This document shows, piece by piece, positions 58,120-64,000 of a stretch of DNA of 64,000 nucleotides (positions within the stretch are counted from its first letter, which is position 1; the number at the start of each line of letters is the position of its first letter). The stretch is from JACVRW01 sp963734365. Its GTDB lineage: Bacteria > Actinomycetota > Thermoleophilia > Solirubrobacterales > Thermoleophilaceae. A model generated the notes under the pieces. That model searched no databases, was not told the DNA's origin, and worked only from the letters and a program-made list of their open reading frames with translations. The translations under genes and the position numbers were made by a program. The DNA is taken from contig CAVTGV010000004.1 of NCBI GenBank assembly GCA_963734365.1, forward strand, positions 682,001 to 746,000. Direction: 5' to 3'.

Positions 58120-58878
58120 ATGAAGCTCGGGCTGATCGGCGCAGGGAACATGGCCTCGGCACTGGCTCGCGGGATCGGCGAGCCGCTGCTGGTCACGGAC
58201 ATCGATGGCGCAAAGGCCCAGGCGCTGGCGGACGAGCTCGGCGGCGAGGCGGTGGGCTCGAACGCCGAGCTGGCCGAGCGCTCCGACGCCGTGGTGCTCT
58301 GCCACAAGCCCAAGCAGCTCGCCGAGGTGGCCGCCGAGGTCGCGGGGCACACCGACACCGTCATCTCGATCCTCGCCGCCACCTCCACCGCCTCGCTGGC
58401 CGACGCCTACCACGGCGCGGCGATCTACCGCTTCATTCCCAACATGCCCGTCGAGGTGCGGCGTGGGGTGCTGTGCTACGTGGCCGGGCCCGGCGCGGAC
58501 GCGGGCCCCGAGGCCGAGATCCTGGAGCTCATGGGCCGCGTGGGCGAGGTGATCCCGCTCGACGACGAGCCGCTGATCGAGCCCGCGATGGCTCTGATGA
58601 GCTGCGGGCCGGCCTTCATGGCGCTCGTGGCCGAGAGCTTCGCCGACGCCGGCGCGGCGCACGGACTCGATCCCGACAACGCGCTGCGCATGGTGGTTGA
58701 GACGATGGGCGGCACGGCGGACTATCTCGCCCGGCACGGATACGACGCCGCCGGCCTGCGTACCCGCGTTGCCACGCCAGGCGGCACCACGGAGCAGGGC
58801 CTCATCAGGCTCGAGGACGAGGGACTGCGCCGCGTGGTGCGCGCGGCGGTGGACGGTGTGGTGGAGGCCACGAAGTGA
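58120..58878 (+). CDS. proC: Pyrroline-5-carboxylate reductase
   Basis: A 252-residue NAD(P)H enzyme making proline. The N-terminal LGLIGAGNMASALARGI binds cofactor, and ATPGGTTEQGL at about residue 222 is the family signature. TAGGCT (58105-58110) lies 9 nt before the ATG, a likely leaderless promoter inside the cluster. Overlaps yggT by 4 bp. Confidence 0.94.
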   Translation: MKLGLIGAGNMASALARGIGEPLLVTDIDGAKAQALADELGGEAVGSNAELAERSDAVVLCHKPKQLAEVAAEVAGHTDTVISILAATSTASLADAYHGAAIYRFIPNMPVEVRRGVLCYVAGPGADAGPEAEILELMGRVGEVIPLDDEPLIEPAMALMSCGPAFMALVAESFADAGAAHGLDPDNALRMVVETMGGTADYLARHGYDAAGLRTRVATPGGTTEQGLIRLEDEGLRRVVRAAVDGVVEATK

Positions 58879-59183
58879 ACACCTTCCTGCTCGCCGTGAC
58901 CAGAGGCGACGTGGCCGACTACGTGCGCACGCTCGCGCTCGTCTATCTGGTGCTGATCTTCATCCGGATCATCCTCAGCTGGATCCCGCGCATGCCCTAC
59001 AACCGGGTGCTCAACGGGTTCCTCAAGTTCGTCACCGATGTCACGGACCCGTACCTCAACCTGTTCCGGCGGATCCTGCCGCCGGTGCGCCTCGGGCCCG
59101 GGGCTCTCGACCTAAGCCCGATCATCGCCACCTTCGCGCTCATCATCGTGAGCAGCATCGTGGCCCGTCTGATCGAGGGTTGA
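58875..59183 (+). CDS. YggT family membrane protein
   Basis: A 102-residue protein with two membrane spans (about residues 12-35 and 75-98) and the conserved middle FVTDVTDPYLNLFRRILP. Homologues lie beside sepF in many Gram-positive bacteria and affect division. GTG start overlaps proC (GTGA); its stop overlaps lspA. Confidence 0.9.
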   Translation: MNTFLLAVTRGDVADYVRTLALVYLVLIFIRIILSWIPRMPYNRVLNGFLKFVTDVTDPYLNLFRRILPPVRLGPGALDLSPIIATFALIIVSSIVARLIEG

Positions 59184-59638
59184 GCTTGGCCGGGCTCGGC
59201 GGCGCGGCCGCCGTGGTGGCCACCGCCGGAACGGTCGTGGCGCTCGACCAGGTGACCAAGCAGCTGGCCGACTCCGGGGTCGCCCGTGGCGACGGCGTGA
59301 GCGTGTTCCCCGGCCTCGAGATCACCAACACGCGCAACACGGGCGTCGCGTTCGGCGCGTTCGAGGGCGCCGGGCTCCTGGTGGCCGTTCTGATCGGGAT
59401 CTCGCTGGTGCTGCTGCTCGCCTACTTCTGGCGCCACAGCGACATGCCCTGGCTGTGGCTTCCGGTGGGCATGCTGCTCGGGGGAGCGCTCGGCAATCTC
59501 GCCGACCGCGCCCGGGAGGGAGCGGTGATCGACTTCATCGATCCCGTGGCCTGGCCCGCGTTCAACGTCGCCGATTCCTGCATCGTGATCGGGGTGTTCG
59601 CGTTGCTGTGGGTGGTGGAGAGGGCATCCAAAGCCTGA
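59180..59638 (+). CDS. lspA: Lipoprotein signal peptidase (signal peptidase II)
   Basis: A 152-residue membrane aspartyl protease with four spans. The conserved regions are NTRNTGVAFG, GALGNLADR and VIDFIDP...FNVADS; the aspartates in NLADR and NVADS are catalytic. It processes the lipoproteins seen in this window (13325, 44439). The TTG start overlaps yggT (TTGA); TTG at 59186 is an alternative. Confidence 0.93.
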   Translation: MSLAGLGGAAAVVATAGTVVALDQVTKQLADSGVARGDGVSVFPGLEITNTRNTGVAFGAFEGAGLLVAVLIGISLVLLLAYFWRHSDMPWLWLPVGMLLGGALGNLADRAREGAVIDFIDPVAWPAFNVADSCIVIGVFALLWVVERASKA

Positions 59639-60558
59639 GCGTCAGCGAGGACGACGCCGGCCTGCGGCTCGACGCCTTCCTGGCCGCGCGGGGTGCGGCG
59701 CCGTCACGAGCCGCGGCCCAGCGCTCGATCGAGGCGGGTGCGGTCAGCGTGGACGGTCGCGCGAGGCCCAAGAACCACCGTCTCTCCGCGGGCGAGGAGG
59801 TGCGTGTGGAGGAGCCCGAGCCCGCCCGCCACGAGGCCGCTGTCGCGGCCGTTGCGTTCGATGTCGTCTACGAGGACGAGCAGCTGCTGGTGGTGGACAA
59901 GCCGGCCGGCGTGGTGACCCACCCGGCGCCGGGACACCGGGGAGCGACCCTCGCCGAGGCGCTCGCCGGCCGTGCAGCGGGCGGGGAGGATCCCGAGCGG
60001 GCGGGCATCGTCCACCGCCTCGATCGGGACACGTCCGGGCTGATGGTGGTGGCGCGCACCGAGGAGGCCTACGCCGCTCTGCAGCGCATGATGAAGGCGC
60101 GCGAGATCACCCGCGAGTACCTGGCGCTGGTGAGCGGGCAGCCCGACGCCGAGCGCGGCACCATCGACGCCCCGCTGGGCCGCGACCGTGCGCGCCGCAC
60201 GTCGATGTCCACCCGCACCGACCGCGGGCGCCGCGCCGTGACCCATTTCGAGGTCATCGAACGCCTGCCGCGGACCGCTCTCCTGAGGGTGCGGCTCGAG
60301 ACCGGACGCACCCATCAGATCCGCGCCCACCTGGATGCGATCGGGCATCCGGTGTGCGGCGATCCGGCCTACGGAGGCTCGTCCTGCGGCCGCCGATTGG
60401 GGCTCGAACGCCAATTTCTGCACGCTGCGCGATTGATGTTTAGGCACCCGGTGACGGGGGAAATCACCGTTTGCGAGTCCAAACCACCCGTCGATCTGCT
60501 TCAAGCACTTGACGCAGCGAGACGGGAGCCAGTCTCCGGAGGGCCAGACGGGGGCTGA
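59608..60558 (+). CDS. rluD: RluD-type pseudouridine synthase
   Basis: About 316 residues modifying 23S rRNA. The S4 domain begins LSVSEDDAGLRLDAFLA, and the catalytic aspartate lies in GIVHRLDRDTSGLMVVA; GRTHQIRAHL follows. The GTG start lies inside lspA; the alternative is a CTG at 59635 that would overlap the lspA stop as CTGA. Last gene of the sepF unit. Confidence 0.9.
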   Translation: MGGGEGIQSLSVSEDDAGLRLDAFLAARGAAPSRAAAQRSIEAGAVSVDGRARPKNHRLSAGEEVRVEEPEPARHEAAVAAVAFDVVYEDEQLLVVDKPAGVVTHPAPGHRGATLAEALAGRAAGGEDPERAGIVHRLDRDTSGLMVVARTEEAYAALQRMMKAREITREYLALVSGQPDAERGTIDAPLGRDRARRTSMSTRTDRGRRAVTHFEVIERLPRTALLRVRLETGRTHQIRAHLDAIGHPVCGDPAYGGSSCGRRLGLERQFLHAARLMFRHPVTGEITVCESKPPVDLLQALDAARREPVSGGPDGG

Positions 60559-60569
60559 GAATTACGAGC

Positions 60570-60591
60570 GAGGCGGTCTTCGGACCGCCTC
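60570..60591 (+). terminator. Perfect TTCG hairpin after the rluD-type gene
   Basis: GAGGCGGTC and GACCGCCTC form 9 bp around a TTCG loop, 11 bp after the stop. No T tract follows. It may end the sepF unit or belong to the rpsB leader as an autoregulatory structure. Confidence 0.55.
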
Positions 60592-60756
60592 GTCTCGTGT
60601 CTGGACCCAATCGGCGGCTATCCTTGTCGGCCGTCCAGTAATCAACCCCGCCAGCCATTGCGCTACGCGGCCCTGCCCGGGATCCAGACAGCCCGGGTCC
60701 GCGAGCCGGCCGGTGGGCAGCCAGCCAACTCAACGAGCAACAAAAGGGAGCACTCT

Positions 60757-61670
<914 letters not shown>

Positions 61671-61671
<1 letters not shown>

Positions 61672-62285
61672 TGAGCATCGCCATATCCGCCCAAGACGTG
61701 AAGGCCCTGCGCGACCGCACGGGCGCGGGGATGATGGACTCGAAGAACGCGCTCCAGGAAGCCGGCGGCGACGTGGACAAGGCCATCGAGATCCTGCGGG
61801 TCAAGGGGCAGGCATCGGCCGCCAAGCGGGGTGGCCGCGAGGCCACGGAGGGCGTCGTCTCGAGCTACATCCACGCCGGCGGCAAGATCGGCGTGCTGGT
61901 GGAGGTCGACTGCGAGACCGACTTCGTGGCCCGCACAGAGCCCTTCCAGGAGTTCGCCCGCGAGGTGGCGCTGCACGTTGCCGCCGCTCCCGATCTGCGG
62001 TTCGTCTCCGACGAGGAGGTCGACGACGCTTGGAGGGAGTCCGAGCTGCGCGTGTTCCGCGAGCAGGCGGCCGCCGAGGGCAAGCCCGAGAACGTCCAGG
62101 AGAGGATCGTGGAGGGCAAGCTCAAGAAGCGCCTGGACCAGGTGGTGCTGCTCCACCAGCGCCACGTGAACGAGGACAAGCACGAGAGCAAGACGCTCGA
62201 GGAGCTGCGCGCAGAGCTCGCGGCGAACACCGGGGAGAACATCGTGATCCGGCGCTTCGCGAAGTTCCAGGTCGGCGAGGAGTGA
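61671..62285 (+). CDS. tsf: Elongation factor Ts, short form
   Basis: A 204-residue guanine-exchange factor for EF-Tu. The UBA-like N-terminus has LRDRTGAGMMDSKNALQEA, and TDFVARTEPFQEFAREVALH is the core contact. It has one core repeat, like the short Thermus-type proteins. Overlaps pyrH by GTGA. Confidence 0.95.
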
Positions 62286-63010
62286 AACCCGCTTTCCAGC
62301 GGATTCTCCTGAAGCTCTCCGGGGAGGCGCTCATGGGCGACCTCCCCTACGGAGCCGACCCCAATCGGATCGCGGCGATCGCCCGCGAGGTCAAGGCCAC
62401 CCACGACCGCGGCGTGGAGATCGCAGTGGTGGTAGGGGGCGGCAACATCTATCGCGGCCTGATGGGCGCCGCGGCGGGCATGGACCGTGCCACCGGCGAC
62501 TACATGGGCATGCTGGCCACGGTGCTGAACGCGCTCGCTCTCCAAGACGCCCTCGAGAAGATCGGGGCACACACCCGGGTGCAGTCGGCCATCACGATCT
62601 CCGAGGTGGCCGAGCCCTACATCCGCCGTCGGGCCATGCGCCACCTCGAGAAGGGCCGGATCGTGATCTTCGCTGCCGGAACAGGCAACCCGTTCTTCAC
62701 CACCGACACCGCCGCGGCCCTCAGAGCCCTCGAGATCCACGCCGAGGTGTTGCTGATGGCCAAGAACGGCGTGCAGGGCGTGTACACCGCAGACCCACGC
62801 ACCGATCCCGACGCCCGCTTCATCGAGGAGATCACCCACGTCCAGGCGATCGAGCGGCGGCTGGCGGTGATGGACTCCACCGCGCTCTCCCTGTGCATGG
62901 ACAATTCGCTCCCCATTCACGTGTTCGACATGGACGACGAGGGGAACATCGACCGGATAGTGTCCGGCGAGCGCGTGGGGACCGTGGTGAGGACAGCAGG
63001 CGATGAGTGA
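62282..63010 (+). CDS. pyrH: UMP kinase
   Basis: A 242-residue hexameric amino acid kinase family enzyme making UDP. KLSGEALMGD, VVVGGGNIYRGLMG, GTGNPFFTTDTAAALRA and KNGVQGVYTADPRTDP are family motifs. GTG start overlaps tsf. The last 8 bp overlap frr. Confidence 0.95.
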   Translation: MKPAFQRILLKLSGEALMGDLPYGADPNRIAAIAREVKATHDRGVEIAVVVGGGNIYRGLMGAAAGMDRATGDYMGMLATVLNALALQDALEKIGAHTRVQSAITISEVAEPYIRRRAMRHLEKGRIVIFAAGTGNPFFTTDTAAALRALEIHAEVLLMAKNGVQGVYTADPRTDPDARFIEEITHVQAIERRLAVMDSTALSLCMDNSLPIHVFDMDDEGNIDRIVSGERVGTVVRTAGDE

Positions 63011-63572
63011 CGACCTCCTGCAGGACTTCCTGGCCGAGGCGCGGGCGCGAATGGTCAAGTCCGTGGACGCCACTCGCAACGAGTTCTCCACCGTGCGCAC
63101 CGGCAGGGCCTCGCCGCACCTGCTCGACCGCATAGAGGTCGACTACTACGGGGCGAAGACGCCGCTGCGCCAGCTGGCGCAGGTGTCGGCCACCGAGGCC
63201 CGGCTGCTCACGATCACTCCCTACGACAAGAACTCGATCAAGCTGATCGAGAAGGCGATCCTCGAGTCGGACGTGGGTCTCACCCCGTCCAACGACGGCA
63301 ACCTGATCCGCCTGTCCATTCCCGAGCTCACCGAGGAGCGCCGCCGTGACCTGGTCAAGGTCGTGCACGGGATCGCGGAGCAGGGGCGTGTCTCGGTGCG
63401 CAACGTGCGCCGTGACGTGATGCATGACCTGCGTGAGCTGAAGAGCGAGGGCGAGGTGGGCTCCGACGACGAGCATCGCGCCGAGGACGCCCTGCAGAAG
63501 CTCACCGACTCTCATGTCGGGGAGATCGACACGGCTCTCGCCGGCAAAGAAGAAGAGATCCTCGAGGTGTGA
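63003..63572 (+). CDS. frr: Ribosome recycling factor
   Basis: A 189-residue two-domain protein that splits post-termination ribosomes with EF-G. NEFSTVRTGRASPHLLD, PYDKNSIKLIEKAI and LRELKSEGEVGSDDEHRAE are conserved. ATG lies within the pyrH end. GTGA overlap with uppS. Confidence 0.95.
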   Translation: MSDDLLQDFLAEARARMVKSVDATRNEFSTVRTGRASPHLLDRIEVDYYGAKTPLRQLAQVSATEARLLTITPYDKNSIKLIEKAILESDVGLTPSNDGNLIRLSIPELTEERRRDLVKVVHGIAEQGRVSVRNVRRDVMHDLRELKSEGEVGSDDEHRAEDALQKLTDSHVGEIDTALAGKEEEILEV

Positions 63573-64000
63573 CCGAGGGCGACGCCCGGGCGCGCTACGT
63601 GGCCATCATCACCGATGGCAACGGGCGCTGGGCCACGGCGCGCGGGCTGTCGGTGCTGGCGGGCCACGAGGCCGGGGCGGACATCGTGAAGGCCCGGCTG
63701 CGCGACGCCGCCGAGCTCGGGGTCTCAGAGCTCACGGTGTACTCGTTCTCGACGGAGAACTGGTCGCGGCCCCAGGCGGAGGTCGACGGGCTCATGATGA
63801 TGTTCTCCCGCCGCATCGACCGCGAGACGCCCGAGCTCGACGAGGAGGGCGTGCGGATGCGATTCATAGGCCGTCGGGAGGGGCTCGACCCGGAGCTGCG
63901 GCGGCGGATGGAATGGGCGGAGGAGAAGACGGCGGCCAACACCCGCATCACGCTGTTCGTGGCCTTCAACTACGGCGGCCGAGCGGAGATCGTGGACGCG
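63569..64000 (+). CDS. uppS: Isoprenyl transferase (undecaprenyl diphosphate synthase type), partial
   Basis: The first 144 codons of a cis-prenyltransferase making the lipid carrier for cell wall synthesis; the gene runs off the window. YVAIITDGNGRWAT is the catalytic motif (usually IIMDGNGRWA, here with T for M), and LTVYSFSTENWSRPQAEVDG and LFVAFNYGGRAEIV follow. The GTG start overlaps frr by 4 bp. Confidence 0.92.
   Translation, partial: MTEGDARARYVAIITDGNGRWATARGLSVLAGHEAGADIVKARLRDAAELGVSELTVYSFSTENWSRPQAEVDGLMMMFSRRIDRETPELDEEGVRMRFIGRREGLDPELRRRMEWAEEKTAANTRITLFVAFNYGGRAEIVDA

Overview
The window is a contiguous piece of a high-GC chromosome from an actinobacterium. The rRNA operon (16S start near 29704) and the protein set (short-form EF-Ts, SepF, HisG/HisZ split, CimA, many GTG/TTG starts, 1-4 bp gene overlaps) fit class Thermoleophilia (Solirubrobacterales-like). 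This is judged from sequence character, not from a database search. I see no prophage, CRISPR array, tRNA gene or intact insertion sequence.

Layout. 16-3241 (minus): transsulfuration operon cbs-metB plus a DUF899 thioredoxin-like gene. 3323-7829 (plus): an unusual block in which two serine-recombinase-like proteins without the catalytic serine flank two ferritin-like proteins and an L,D-transpeptidase; the second recombinase is joined to a signal peptide and membrane anchor. 7887-8906: quinone oxidoreductase. 8922-21857: branched-chain amino acid block with a leucine-rich leader peptide, leuA, Fe-type dehydrogenase, zinc-ribbon and B12-binding proteins, an SDR, a lipoprotein/XRE-cupin pair, then leuC-leuD-(frameshifted methyltransferase)-leuB-ilvE-cimA-DegT aminotransferase. 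CimA plus LeuBCD suggests isoleucine precursors made from pyruvate through citramalate. 21864-25456: GNAT and epimerase (minus), argH and a DNA glycosylase (plus). 25631-29331: class A penicillin-binding protein and tyrS, divergent. 29393-34766: rrn operon 16S-23S-5S with processing stems and a strong terminator.

34783-42608: mixed accessory and housekeeping genes, including HD proteins, thioesterase, DUF389 membrane protein, isocitrate/isopropylmalate-type dehydrogenase, and a TetR-controlled cluster (MBL hydrolase, ICMT-like methyltransferase, DHFR-like reductase). 42749-46202 (minus): tungstate-type ABC transporter tupABC with its regulator; tupA carries a frameshift. 46698-56119: murA, then hisZ-hisG-hisD-hisB-hisH-hisA-hisF, tRNA nucleotidyltransferase, pgeF and a YggS homologue in a tightly overlapping run. 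56104-60558: alpha/beta hydrolase (minus), then sepF, an exported protein, proC, yggT, lspA, rluD-type synthase (cell division and envelope cluster). 60757-64000: rpsB-tsf-pyrH-frr-uppS, with uppS cut by the window end.

Two patterns run across the window. Many transcription units begin with a TANNNT hexamer only 6-10 nt before the start codon, as expected for leaderless mRNAs; within units, genes are joined by ATGA/GTGA/TTGA and even CTGA overlaps. Several single-base frameshifts (near 16520, 25825, 44562 and perhaps 46380) are either real lesions or base-calling errors and should be checked on raw reads.
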